A stretch of 64,000 nucleotides of DNA, taken from NCBI RefSeq assembly GCF_021545785.1, contig NZ_CP079801.1:1364001-1428000 (forward strand), in the 5' to 3' direction. The notes under the pieces were generated by a model. That model saw nothing but the letters and a program-made list of their open reading frames with translations, was not told where the DNA came from and made no database searches. Below, one piece after another: positions 45,684 to 54,560 of the stretch (its first letter is position 1; the number at the start of each line of letters is the position of its first letter). Position numbers and translations under genes: made by a program. The stretch is from Halopseudomonas maritima. GTDB taxonomy: Bacteria > Pseudomonadota > Gammaproteobacteria > Pseudomonadales > Pseudomonadaceae.

Positions 45684-45714
45684 ATTGAAAACCCTAAAGT
45701 GGCTACAAGGTCAA
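45684..45714 (-). promoter_or_regulatory. CadR/PbrR-type MerR-family promoter for the CDF exporter
   Basis: On the minus strand a -35 element TTGACC (45714-45709) is followed after 19 bases by a weak -10. The spacer holds the dyad ACCTTGTAGCC-ACTTTAGGGT, close to the CadR/PbrR operator. The long spacer is the hallmark of promoters twisted open by MerR regulators. It lies 61 bases before the exporter start. No MerR-family gene is in the window. Confidence 0.7.
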
Positions 45715-45759
45715 GCGCCCGACTACCGGACCCGCGGCACTGGCTTGTTTATCCTTCGC

Positions 45760-46398
45760 TCAGGGACGGCGGAAGGACAACAGGAAATCGAGCTGCTCAT
45801 TGGGCTCGGCGGTTTGCTTCACCAGCTCGCCGTGCTCAAACCGCAGACGATAACCGCTGACGCCGTTAGCGCTGTCGATGATGGCCCTGAGCATGTCGTC
45901 GATATACTCCGGGCTCTCATCGCCGGTCAGCGGCGGTAGGCGGTCAACGTGCAGCTCACCGCTGTGACCGAGCGGCAGATTGATATCCGCGTAATGCCAA
46001 TAATCATCGGACAGGCGCGTGGGTACGATGCCGTTGATCGGCGGCGGGATGCAGTCTTCAGCGGCGCGTTTTCGGCGCGGCTGATTGGCCGGCCAGAGGC
46101 TATTGATGCTCGTCCGGATGTCATCAGGCTCGCTCCCGAACGGGTCGAGCGTATTGGCATTATCAATAAAACGCGGCGTTGCGGTGTCGTCAGCGCCAGC
46201 CGGTGCATGATTGGTGTAGACGCTGTGCAGTATCAACTGCCCGTCGACCACCGCGTAGGTAACCACATAGCCAGAGGGCGTCCAGGTGTCCGCGTGGTAG
46301 GGGCAAATGCCGTGCTCACTGGGCGAAAAGGCGCCGCCGGAGATCACCTGGTAGGCGATGCCGTCGAGTAGCAGTGTGCTGGTCTGGTAGGCGCTCAT
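45760..46398 (-). CDS. Uncharacterised protein
   Basis: The protein has 212 residues from ATG 46398 (a TTG four codons upstream, nearer to a GGAG, is an alternative). I do not recognise a family. It is soluble, with no signal or membrane helix. It contains SGGAFSPSEHGICPYHADTWTPSG, and ends FEHGELVKQTAEPNEQLDFLLSFRRP. It is rich in Asp, Pro and Thr and reads like a well-formed cytoplasmic protein rather than a spurious frame. Neighbours (metal exporter, restriction system) give no functional hint. Confidence 0.6.
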   Translation of the reverse strand: MSAYQTSTLLLDGIAYQVISGGAFSPSEHGICPYHADTWTPSGYVVTYAVVDGQLILHSVYTNHAPAGADDTATPRFIDNANTLDPFGSEPDDIRTSINSLWPANQPRRKRAAEDCIPPPINGIVPTRLSDDYWHYADINLPLGHSGELHVDRLPPLTGDESPEYIDDMLRAIIDSANGVSGYRLRFEHGELVKQTAEPNEQLDFLLSFRRP

Positions 46399-46410
46399 GA
46401 CGTGATTCAA

Positions 46411-46705
46411 TGCTCCGTTAGCGTGGCGGCCGTTTGGTGGACGTCCACCCGGGCGCAGGTTGCACGATTTTATTAGCGTGGCTTATGCTTCGTGCAAGTG
46501 GATTGGGGGTGCCCGGTCGGCGCTATAGCCTCGGTGAGTTGCACCGGGGCTTTTCGCTTTCTATGGGTGGAAAATCATCAATCCCGTTCCTTCGTAACCT
46601 GCTCCCGCGCATTCACGTTCACTGTCGCGGCGACACTTTCTGCTCAAGACCGCAAATGCGTTAGGCGTCGCGGGCTTGAGAGCACCTAACCCGGAAGGCG
46701 GCGGA
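46411..46705. other. Unassigned region between the unknown gene and hsdS
   Basis: No gene is convincing here. A strong hairpin at 46527-46551 (AGCCTCGGTG / CACCGGGGCT) followed by TTTCGCTTTC looks like a rightward terminator, but no rightward gene precedes it. At 46660-46690 GTTAGG and CCTAAC form short inverted arms just after the hsdS stop. The region marks the left border of the restriction locus. Confidence 0.4.
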
Positions 46706-48067
46706 TCAGGCTTTTGCCTTGCGTCCGCGCTTGGCCTTAGGCGCGGCGGCGCGCTGGGCCTTGATGCGCTCCAGCAGCACGCTGGCGGGCTCGTCATTCG
46801 GGTCCTGCGGCACCAGTTCACCGCGAAACGCCTTGGCCAGAATGCTTTGAGTCAGCTTGTCGACCCGCTCCTGCGCCGCAGCAACGCGAGCCTCCAACTG
46901 ATCGGCAAAGGCGAATAGCTGCTCGACGCGGCGGACGATTTCGGTTTGTTCTTCCAGCTGAGGGAAGCTGACGGGGAAGGCCTTTAAATCCTTACCTGAT
47001 ATTCCTTTTTGACCCGAGGTTGATTTAACAAGCTCCATTACTCTTTGACGAATGGAGTCCTGAGCAAAAAACAGCTCTATATAGCTAGGCAAAACCATGC
47101 TGGTGTTGCAGCGAACTCTGATCAACTTGTCCGGGTAAACAATCTCTGGGTTCGGCTGCTTCTTTATCATGCCGCATACACCGACCAGCTCTAAGCTGCC
47201 GTTGTAACGAGTGAAAAGGAGGTCATCTTCTCGCAGCCGATAACGAGCGGCCTCGGCCCCGCTGCACACTAGGAAGCGATGGTCTGAGTAATCGACTGAC
47301 ATAGGGCGAACAGCGCTAATACGCAAAATTGGCAACCCAGTCTGGTCTTCATTTGGCTTCGCAGACAGGCCATTACGCATCTCGTGTATGAGCGTTTCAA
47401 AAGGAGCTTCGACAAACTCCTGTGCGCCATTGGCTAACTTTCGCCACTCCTCCGTCAACCGCCCCGAAACCGCCGCAGCAAGAACGGATTGGCGGAAACG
47501 TTTGAGCAGGGCGGGGATGCCGTCGATGCGGGCTTTCAGGGTATCGGCCTGAGCCAGCAGTTCGTCGAGTTTGGCGGCGATGCGGGTTTGTTCCTTCTCA
47601 GGTGCCATACGGAATGGCAGTGTCTTGGCTGTAGTCCCTGAAAGTTCTTTAAACGTTGTTCCTGTACCAAGGCTGTCGGCTAGTTGGCGAATACTTTTTA
47701 AATAGTAGAAGGCGTAGCTGGGGTCGATTTCTTCGGGGAAAACAAAGCTCTTGAAACCCTGGTTGGTAGAAATTTCATTAGCGGCCAATGCGACATAGCC
47801 AATAGGGGCGCGACTGCTGAAGAGCAGGCTGCCTTTTGGCATCAATTTGGCTGAGCAGGATTCGTAACCTTTCTGTGAAAGATCTCGTGAACCGTGGGAG
47901 ATTTCCTTGGCGTTGTAACCGCTCAGATCTGCAGGTGTGAGCCAAGCAATCCCAGCGCCAGGAGCTTCAAAGTTGCTGGAATCATTTGCTTTTGGGGTGC
48001 CTCCAGCGACTACATCAGCGATTTCACCGATTTCTACATCGGTCCACCCGCTCGGTAACTCACTCAT
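46706..48067 (-). CDS. hsdS: Type I restriction-modification specificity subunit HsdS
   Basis: The protein has 453 residues with two target-recognition domains separated by conserved helices, the normal HsdS layout. The first unit runs from LPSGWTDVEIGEIADVVAGG to ARIDGIPALLKRFRQSVLAAAVSGRLTEEW. The second ends with VEQLFAFADQLEARVAAAQE and ILAKAFRGELVPQDPNDEPA. A basic tail (KAKRGRKAKA) closes it. It sets the DNA sequence recognised by the methylase and nuclease. It overlaps hsdM by 8 bases. Confidence 0.93.
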   Translation of the reverse strand: MSELPSGWTDVEIGEIADVVAGGTPKANDSSNFEAPGAGIAWLTPADLSGYNAKEISHGSRDLSQKGYESCSAKLMPKGSLLFSSRAPIGYVALAANEISTNQGFKSFVFPEEIDPSYAFYYLKSIRQLADSLGTGTTFKELSGTTAKTLPFRMAPEKEQTRIAAKLDELLAQADTLKARIDGIPALLKRFRQSVLAAAVSGRLTEEWRKLANGAQEFVEAPFETLIHEMRNGLSAKPNEDQTGLPILRISAVRPMSVDYSDHRFLVCSGAEAARYRLREDDLLFTRYNGSLELVGVCGMIKKQPNPEIVYPDKLIRVRCNTSMVLPSYIELFFAQDSIRQRVMELVKSTSGQKGISGKDLKAFPVSFPQLEEQTEIVRRVEQLFAFADQLEARVAAAQERVDKLTQSILAKAFRGELVPQDPNDEPASVLLERIKAQRAAAPKAKRGRKAKA

Positions 48068-49637
48068 CCCCGGCCTCCTGATCCACCGAAAGCCCCATCA
48101 CCTCGGCCATCAACTGCTTTTGAGCCGCGGCGTCATCGCCAGCGCCCAATGTCTGCATTAGCTGATCCAGCTCGCGCAACGCCTCGGTCAGCTCGCTCAT
48201 GGCTTCCCCGGCAAGCACCTCGGGCGTCGGTAGTTCGCTGGCGTCGAGGCTGTCGGCATCCTTGAGCCAACTGATATCCAGCGAGTCACCGCGCTCGGCA
48301 ATCTGCTGGCGGGTAAAGCAGCGAAAGCGGCTGAGTTCGCCGATGCCGTCAACGTTTTCGGCGCGCGGGCTGTTGCCGTTCGGGTCGCTGCCGTAGGCCT
48401 GTTCAAAGGCTTTGAGGTGGGCGTCGCCGAAGGGGGTGCGTTTACCGAAGCTGGGCATATTGCTGCGCAGATCAAAGACCCAGGTGCGCTGGGTGCAGTG
48501 TTCCGCTTGCTGCGGGTCGGTGGCGCTGCCTTTCTGGAAAAACAGCACGTTGGTCTTCACGCCCTGGGCGTAAAAGATGCCGGTGGGCAGGCGCAGGATG
48601 GTGTGCAGGTTGCACTTGTGCATCAGGTCGCGGCGCACCTCGGTGCCAACGCCGGCTTCAAACAGCACGTTGTCTGGCAGCACCACGGCGGCGCGGCCGC
48701 CGGGCCTGAGGTTGCGGTAAATGTGCTGCAAAAAGGCCAGTTGCTTGTTGCTGGTCTTGAAGGTCAGGTCGTCGCGGGTATTGGAGGCTTCGCCGCCCTT
48801 GCTGGTGCCGAAGGGCGGGTTGGCCAGGATGATGTCGGCGCGGGGCAGGCTTTTGCCGGCTTCGCCCAGGGCGTTGCCCAGATGCACCACGCCTTCGTCA
48901 TCACCTTCCATGCCATGCAGCAGGCAGTTCATCAGCGATAGCCGACGGGTGTTGGGCACCAGTTCAATGCCGACAAAGGCCTTGTTCTTCTGAAAGGCGG
49001 CGTCTTTGGCGCTGAGGTCCAGATAGTTGTCGGTCTGCTCGCGCATGTACTGGTCTGCCGCCACCAGAAAGCCGGCGGTGCCGGCGGCCGGATCCTGGAT
49101 CACTTCACCGGGTTGCGGCTTGATGCAGCGCACCATGCTGTTGATCAGCGCGCGCGGGGTGAAGTACTGGCCGGCGCCGGACTTGGTTTCGCTGGCGTTC
49201 TTTTCCAGCAGGCCTTCGTAGAGGTCACCCAGGCCGTCTTTCTGGGCACTGAACCAGTCGATCTGGTCGAGGGTGCGGATCATCTGTTCCAGGTGGCGTG
49301 GTTCGCGCAGACGGGTCTGGGCGTCGGCGTAAATGGCGCTGATCAGCGGGTCTTGGTGCACCAGATTGCCGTCGGCGTCTTTGCCGGTGGAGAGGCTGAG
49401 CAGAATACGCTTGTAGTCGTTCAGCAGGTTGATGCCGGATTTGCCGTTCAGATCGGTCCAGCGGCAACCGGCGGGCAGCGGGTGCTTCTCCAGCAGCCCG
49501 GCTTCGGTGTTTTCGTGCACCATCTTGATAAACAGCAGCAGCACCAGTTCGGTGACGTAGTCGCTGTAGTTGATGCCGTCGTCGCGCAGTACGTCGCAGA
49601 GGTTCCAGAGTTTCTGCACGATGTCGTTGTTGGTCAT
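48060..49637 (-). CDS. hsdM: Type I restriction-modification DNA methyltransferase HsdM
   Basis: The protein has 525 residues from MTNNDIVQKLWNLCDVLRDD. This N6-adenine methyltransferase has a helical N-terminal domain, a SAM motif (VIQDPAAGTAGFLVAADQYM) and the catalytic NPPF motif (ILANPPFGTSKGGEAS). It modifies host DNA together with HsdS and is part of the restriction complex with HsdR. The fic gene ends 7 bases upstream, so fic-hsdM-hsdS form one transcript. Confidence 0.95.
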   Translation of the reverse strand: MTNNDIVQKLWNLCDVLRDDGINYSDYVTELVLLLFIKMVHENTEAGLLEKHPLPAGCRWTDLNGKSGINLLNDYKRILLSLSTGKDADGNLVHQDPLISAIYADAQTRLREPRHLEQMIRTLDQIDWFSAQKDGLGDLYEGLLEKNASETKSGAGQYFTPRALINSMVRCIKPQPGEVIQDPAAGTAGFLVAADQYMREQTDNYLDLSAKDAAFQKNKAFVGIELVPNTRRLSLMNCLLHGMEGDDEGVVHLGNALGEAGKSLPRADIILANPPFGTSKGGEASNTRDDLTFKTSNKQLAFLQHIYRNLRPGGRAAVVLPDNVLFEAGVGTEVRRDLMHKCNLHTILRLPTGIFYAQGVKTNVLFFQKGSATDPQQAEHCTQRTWVFDLRSNMPSFGKRTPFGDAHLKAFEQAYGSDPNGNSPRAENVDGIGELSRFRCFTRQQIAERGDSLDISWLKDADSLDASELPTPEVLAGEAMSELTEALRELDQLMQTLGAGDDAAAQKQLMAEVMGLSVDQEAGDE

Positions 49638-49644
49638 GGTGGTC

Positions 49645-50769
49645 TCAGTCGGGGGTGTGGGGTTGCGGGTAGGGCGCAAACGTGTTGCTGTCGTAGGTCA
49701 TCAGTGTCACCAGCTTGGGGTGCACGAAGAGCTTTTCCTTGCCGGCGGTTATTTCGCTTAACACGCCAACGTCGCAGAGCTGCTTGAGGTAAACAGACGC
49801 GGTCTGGCGCTTGGCGATCTGGCGCTCGACTAAGTCACTAATGCGGCAATAGGGCTGTTCGAAGATCAGTTGCAGCAGCTCATGGCTATAGATTTTTGGC
49901 AGGGCGCTGCGCACATGGTCGCTGGTGTGCTCCATCAACTGGCGGATGGACGCAATCTTGGCACAGGTCCAGATTGAGGTTACCTCCACGCCCTTGAGCA
50001 TAAAGACAATCCAGGCCTGCCAGTCAGCATCGCGGGTTACCTGGGTGAGCACGCGGTAATAGTCCTGCTTGTGCTGCACGATATAGCGGCTCAGATAGAG
50101 GATGGGCAGCGTAAGCAGCTGCTTTTCTATCAGGTAGAGCACGTTGACGATGCGCCCGGTGCGGCCGTTGCCGTCCAGAAAAGGGTGGATAGCCTCGAAC
50201 TGGTAATGACTCACGGCCATTTTGATCAGCGGGTCGGTATCATCGGCGGCGTGCAGAAACTGCTCCCAGTTGGCGAGCAGGTCACGTATGACGGCCTCGC
50301 CCACCGGTGGGGTATAAACCACCTCGCCGGTGGTCTGGTTGGCGATAACGGTGCCCGGTATCTTGCGCACGGTCATGTCCTGCGCCTTGAGGGTGCTGCA
50401 GATGTCGGTTGCGGTAGTCACGCACAGCGGGCGCTGTTGCAACTGCCGGAAGCCCTGATACAGCGCGGTGCGGTAGCGCAGCGCTTCCTTGGTGGCAGCA
50501 TCGGCAGCGCTGTCTTCCTGAGCAAACTGGAACAGCCGATCCATAGTGGTGACGATGTTTTCAATTTCTGAGCTGTCTTTGGCTTCCAGCAAGGGCAACA
50601 AATTGATCAGCAGGGTTTGGTTGGGCAGCAGCTCACCCGCCTGTTTCAGCTCTGCCAGCGCCGCGCGTGCACCGATGCAGGCTTTCAGCACCGGAATGCT
50701 TTCCAATGCCTGCGGATCGGGTGGCAGCAGCGGCAGGCTGTTGTAGGGTTGCTCGGGGTGCCAGGTCAT
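49645..50769 (-). CDS. Fic-domain AMP-transferase embedded in the restriction locus
   Basis: This 374-residue Fic protein has the active-site motif HPFLDGNGRTGR near residue 190, complete for AMPylation. An inhibitory-helix motif (S/T)xxxE(G/N) is visible N-terminally as SSEIEN (about residue 66), placing it in the class with inhibitory helix in the same chain. A C-terminal winged helix (LLQLIFEQPYCRISDLVERQIAKR) suggests DNA binding, perhaps autoregulation. It lies between hsdR and hsdM. Its target is unknown. Confidence 0.9.
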   Translation of the reverse strand: MTWHPEQPYNSLPLLPPDPQALESIPVLKACIGARAALAELKQAGELLPNQTLLINLLPLLEAKDSSEIENIVTTMDRLFQFAQEDSAADAATKEALRYRTALYQGFRQLQQRPLCVTTATDICSTLKAQDMTVRKIPGTVIANQTTGEVVYTPPVGEAVIRDLLANWEQFLHAADDTDPLIKMAVSHYQFEAIHPFLDGNGRTGRIVNVLYLIEKQLLTLPILYLSRYIVQHKQDYYRVLTQVTRDADWQAWIVFMLKGVEVTSIWTCAKIASIRQLMEHTSDHVRSALPKIYSHELLQLIFEQPYCRISDLVERQIAKRQTASVYLKQLCDVGVLSEITAGKEKLFVHPKLVTLMTYDSNTFAPYPQPHTPD

Positions 50770-50787
50770 GTTCAGTCAGCCGGGTTA

Positions 50788-50868
50788 TGTCGACAGGTTG
50801 AGCAGTGTATGTCGATGCTATCGACACAACAAGCAAACATGTCGATATTTTTAAATAATTTCGACATG
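50788..50868. promoter_or_regulatory. Cluster of TGTCGA palindromes before fic-hsdMS
   Basis: Three inverted repeats share one half-site: TGTCGACA (50788-50795), the perfect TGTCGAT-GCT-ATCGACA (50810-50826), and CATGTCGA (50838-50845) facing TCGACATG (50861-50868). They sit 19-99 bases upstream of the fic start in AT-rich DNA suited to a promoter. This looks like an operator array for a self-regulating protein. Confidence 0.55.
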
Positions 50869-50877
50869 AATTCCCGC

Positions 50878-50941
50878 GCGCTATTTCAAGTTACGGCCAT
50901 TAATGAAATAGCGCTCGCTGTTATTTCAATATGAGGCCATG
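50878..50941. repeat. Inverted and direct repeats between hsdR and fic
   Basis: GCGCTATTTCA (50878-50888) and TGAAATAGCGC (50904-50914) are perfect 11-base arms. A 40-base shift repeats the left part: CTATTTCAA...GGCCAT at 50881-50900 and TTATTTCAA...GGCCAT at 50921-50940. It ends ten bases before the hsdR stop codon. No T-run follows, so it is not a classic terminator. Confidence 0.5.
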
Positions 50942-50950
50942 CCGGCCGAA

Positions 50951-53900
50951 TCAGGCGACTGTTTGCGGCCACATCCCTTCGTTTAGCTCTGCCAGCACGC
51001 TATCAAGCTGACTGTTGAGCACCTTGTCGAGCTGCCTAGCGCCGCCGTGTTCGGCAAAGCGGTTGTTGACGAAGTCGCGGTCGATGATGACCTCATGCAC
51101 CAGCTGTTTTGACAGCCGCTCCAGCCATTTGCGTTGCGCCGGCAGCCAGTTGTGGCTCTGATAGATGCGTTGCATGGCCTGGGCGACGCGCTGCTCGAAG
51201 GGCCGCAAGGGCTCACCAATGGCGGCGCGGCGAATATGACCGATGATGCTGGCGGCGATGTCCTGGTTGGTCTGGTTGCGCACGGCGCTTTGCAGATTGG
51301 CTTCGGTGTAACCGGCGCCATCGAGCAACAGGCGCACTTCCTTGAGTTGCTCGCGGGTGAGGTCGCCGGGGCGGTTGACTACCACCGACAGCGCCGCGCT
51401 CTGGTTGAGCTGCTCGCGGATAAAGGCGTTGAAGCTGTCGAGATAGTCTTCAGGCCTGCTGTGTGCGCCGTAGCTCTGGCTGCGCTCGCGGATTTCATCG
51501 TGGTGCTCGGAGAGAATCGGCTGGCGCTCGCTGCCCAGCAGTTCATTCACCTGCGCCAGTTGATTGAGCAGGCCGCTGTGCTGGTTGATGAAGACGGCGG
51601 CCTGCTGTGGGCCAAGGCTGTGCAGGTGGCGGTGCAGGCTTTTTGGCTCCACGCCCCAGAGGTCGTGCAGTTCAGCCAGTTTGTGTTTCAGCGGGGCGTT
51701 GGTTTCGGCCTTTTTGCCGGCCTTGCGCAGCACCCGCATGACCTTCTGGCTGAGCTGACTGAGCACCACGTCGGCCTGGCTCTGGTTTGGCTCATCGCCG
51801 GGGGCGTTGAGCGCGCGCTGGAGCTGCTCGGGGTCGGTCAGCTCTGTGACCAGCTGTTCCAGGGTGATGCTCGGGTCTTTGACCAGCGGCTGCATGGTGT
51901 TGACGTCGCTGAGGGCGGCGTAAATGTCTACCGGATCGAAGATGCGGAATACGGTTTTGCCGATCTCGTCGCAGCGGCGGGTGGCGCGGCCGATCATCTG
52001 CTCGTAGAGGATGCGCGACTTGACCCGCCGCATGAACACCAGATTGCAGATGGGCGGCACGTCGATGCCGGTGGTCAGCAGGTCAACGGTAATGGCGATG
52101 TTGGGGTAACGCTCGTTCTTGTACTGGCGGATCAGTTGCTCGACCTTGTCGCTCTGGCCGGTGATCTTGGCGACGGCGGCCTGGTTGTATTGGTCGGCGT
52201 AGAGGTCTTTGAAGGCAGCATCCAGCGCGTGCTTGACCATATCGGCGTGCCGGTCGGTGGCGCAGAAAATCAGGGTTTTCTCTTCGCCGAAGGGGTCCAG
52301 CTCCTGCACCAGTTGTTCACAGATCACGCGGTTGAAGTTGTCGTTGATAACCCGGCGGTTAAAGGCATCGACCTCGAAGTTGAGCTCGTCTTCCAGCTCG
52401 GCGCTTTCCACGGCGCCGGTGTGGGTGTTGATGGCGCTGACCTGTTCGCCCTTGGCGAAGTTGATGCCGTTTTCGCTCAGCAATGTCTGGTAGCGGATGG
52501 GCGGCTCGTGGTCGATCAGCCAGTCATCGGCGACGGCTTCACGATAGGAGTAGGTGTACACCGGTTTGCCGAAAATATCGCTGGTGTGTTTGGCCGGGGT
52601 GGCGGTCAGGGCGATCTTCACGGCGTCAAAATAATCCAGTACACGGCGGTAGCTGGAGAGGTATTGGCTGACATCACGAGTGGCCATCTCCCCGTCGGTC
52701 ATCTCCTGATCGAGGGTGTAGCCGCGGTGGGCTTCGTCAATGATGATGCAGTCGAACTGGTCAATCGGCGGCGGGTTATCGCCCATGAAGATGCGCTTGA
52801 CCATGGCCTGCACGGTCGCGATCTGAATGCGGGTTTCGGCTTCGGCGGCCATATCGCCCAGCTCGGCGACGTTATAAATCTGCGACAGGGTGCTGCTTTG
52901 TTCCAGCGGCGCATCGTGAAAGGCGTCGATGGCCTGTTGGCCGAGTGAGGTGCGGTCCACCAGAAACAGAATGCGCTTGAAGCGCTCGGCTTTCAAAAAA
53001 CGGTACATCAGGCCGATGATGGTGCGGGTTTTGCCGGTGCCGGTGGCCATGGCCAGCAGCGCGGTGCGGATGTCTCTGGCCAGGGCGCTCTCTACGGCGA
53101 CAATGGCCTTTTGCTGATAATCACGCAGTTTTAGATAGCCAAAGGGCTCGGCCTGCAGCTTTTGCTGGGCCTCTTCCTTGCTGCGCGTGAGCAGGCCCTG
53201 CAGACCGCTTGGGGTGTGAAACGCCTGCAGGGCGCGGCGGGTGTTGGCCGGGTGGCGCACGTCACGAAACCAGATGCCAGACTGTTCCAGCAACTGCGGC
53301 ACAAACGGGCGGCCATTGCAGGAATAGACAAAGGGCACCTGGTAGTGACCGTCGCTCTCGTCTGGCCAGGCGATGGTGCGGCCGGCCTCCTGCCAGGCGC
53401 CGATCAGCGGTGGCGACACCTCAAGGCCTTTGCTGTAGCGCTCTGCCTGGGGAATCTTGCCGGAGACGTTGGTGTTTTCCTTCTTGGCCTCAACCACGGC
53501 GATGGGCGTCAGACCGGCAAACAGCAGGTAATCGGCGCGGCCCTTTTCGCCCTGGTAGCGCGTTGGCCACTCAGCGATGGCGATGTTCTTGCCCTTCTCC
53601 GGGCGGGTGCCGTTTTTCCAGGTCAGCGCTTCGCTGTCGGCCTGCCAGCCGGCGTCTTGCAGTTGCTGATCAATCAGGATGCGGGTGAGTGCTTCGTCCA
53701 GCACGATGTGCTGGGTCGCGGCCTGGGTATGGCGGCTCAGGGTTTGACGTTGAGCGGACTGGGCCTGCTCGTCTTGGCCGGCGAGCTGCGCCTGCAATGC
53801 CTTGAGCTTGCTTTCGTAGTCTTGCTGCTGTTGTTGCAGCGCCTGCTCGTGCGCGGCAGCCTGCTGGGCCAGCGCACGGGACTCCTCGTCCATGGCGTAC

Positions 53901-54472
53901 GCCAGGGCCTGGTATTCATCCTTCTCTTTGGCGATCAGCTCGGTCAGTTGCTGGCTGGAGCCGAGATCGAGGTTGGCTTGCTGCAGCTCGCTCTGCAATT
54001 GACTAATGTCCGCCTGCAGTTTGCGCAACTGCTCGCTGGGGTCTGCCGGCGGTACGAAGGGGCCGGGTTTAAAGCGGGTACCGGCCTGGCCGAAGGATTG
54101 GTGAAACCAGATGGCGAGTTTGCGCGCCACCACCAGGCCGCTGATGGCTTCACGGTGCTGTGTTTTGAACTGGTGAGTAGCCTTGTTGCCTTCAATGCGC
54201 AGGGTGTGGAACAGCTCACGGACAACGGGTTCGAGCTTCAATTCGCGGTTGATACGATAGAGCAGGTCGGCCTGGGTGGTCTGTTCGTCAAAGGCGATGC
54301 CGGCCAGGGCGGCCAGATGCTGGGCGAGCGCTTCGCCCAGTTGGCGGAGTTTGATCAGGGTGGTGTTGGGGTCGCTGGCGAAGGCGCGCTCGGCGGCGCC
54401 AGCCAGCTCGACCAGCAGCTGGTCGTGCTCGGCCAGAAAGCCAAAATTGGTGGATTGCTCAGCCGCCCGCAT
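50951..54472 (-). CDS. hsdR: Type I restriction endonuclease subunit HsdR
   Basis: The protein has 1173 residues from MRAAEQSTNFGFLAEHD; GGGAG precedes the ATG, and a GTG three codons upstream sits too close to it. An N-terminal DUF4145-like helical domain and a long Gln/Ala-rich coiled coil (about 150-245) come first. The nuclease core follows (GRADYLLFAGL, AVVEAKKE), then SF2 translocase motifs (AMATGTGKTRTI, IIIDEAHRGYT, ALTATPAKHT, QMIGRATRRCDEIG). It cuts unmodified DNA after ATP-driven translocation. It resembles the EcoEI-type HsdR. Confidence 0.94.
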   Translation of the reverse strand: MRAAEQSTNFGFLAEHDQLLVELAGAAERAFASDPNTTLIKLRQLGEALAQHLAALAGIAFDEQTTQADLLYRINRELKLEPVVRELFHTLRIEGNKATHQFKTQHREAISGLVVARKLAIWFHQSFGQAGTRFKPGPFVPPADPSEQLRKLQADISQLQSELQQANLDLGSSQQLTELIAKEKDEYQALAYAMDEESRALAQQAAAHEQALQQQQQDYESKLKALQAQLAGQDEQAQSAQRQTLSRHTQAATQHIVLDEALTRILIDQQLQDAGWQADSEALTWKNGTRPEKGKNIAIAEWPTRYQGEKGRADYLLFAGLTPIAVVEAKKENTNVSGKIPQAERYSKGLEVSPPLIGAWQEAGRTIAWPDESDGHYQVPFVYSCNGRPFVPQLLEQSGIWFRDVRHPANTRRALQAFHTPSGLQGLLTRSKEEAQQKLQAEPFGYLKLRDYQQKAIVAVESALARDIRTALLAMATGTGKTRTIIGLMYRFLKAERFKRILFLVDRTSLGQQAIDAFHDAPLEQSSTLSQIYNVAELGDMAAEAETRIQIATVQAMVKRIFMGDNPPPIDQFDCIIIDEAHRGYTLDQEMTDGEMATRDVSQYLSSYRRVLDYFDAVKIALTATPAKHTSDIFGKPVYTYSYREAVADDWLIDHEPPIRYQTLLSENGINFAKGEQVSAINTHTGAVESAELEDELNFEVDAFNRRVINDNFNRVICEQLVQELDPFGEEKTLIFCATDRHADMVKHALDAAFKDLYADQYNQAAVAKITGQSDKVEQLIRQYKNERYPNIAITVDLLTTGIDVPPICNLVFMRRVKSRILYEQMIGRATRRCDEIGKTVFRIFDPVDIYAALSDVNTMQPLVKDPSITLEQLVTELTDPEQLQRALNAPGDEPNQSQADVVLSQLSQKVMRVLRKAGKKAETNAPLKHKLAELHDLWGVEPKSLHRHLHSLGPQQAAVFINQHSGLLNQLAQVNELLGSERQPILSEHHDEIRERSQSYGAHSRPEDYLDSFNAFIREQLNQSAALSVVVNRPGDLTREQLKEVRLLLDGAGYTEANLQSAVRNQTNQDIAASIIGHIRRAAIGEPLRPFEQRVAQAMQRIYQSHNWLPAQRKWLERLSKQLVHEVIIDRDFVNNRFAEHGGARQLDKVLNSQLDSVLAELNEGMWPQTVA

Positions 54473-54560
54473 TGTGTTCACGCTCCCTGTTCTCGACGCG
54501 CGCTCTACTTTGCATCATCCGGCCCGGTTTGTCGCCCTCCGCTCGGTTCGCGCGCCGCGT

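Noticed and set aside
46434..46689. Small rightward ORFs before hsdS as phage-type genes
   Set aside because: No ribosome binding site, a hairpin with T-tract lies inside the frames, and no recognisable domain.
46660..46690. Integron attC site
   Set aside because: Only outward-oriented end motifs are present; no complete pair with internal L boxes and no integrase in the window.
51134..52948. 604-codon open frame antisense to hsdR
   Set aside because: Shadow frame: Val/Gly/Asp-rich without motifs, while the other strand encodes the full helicase.
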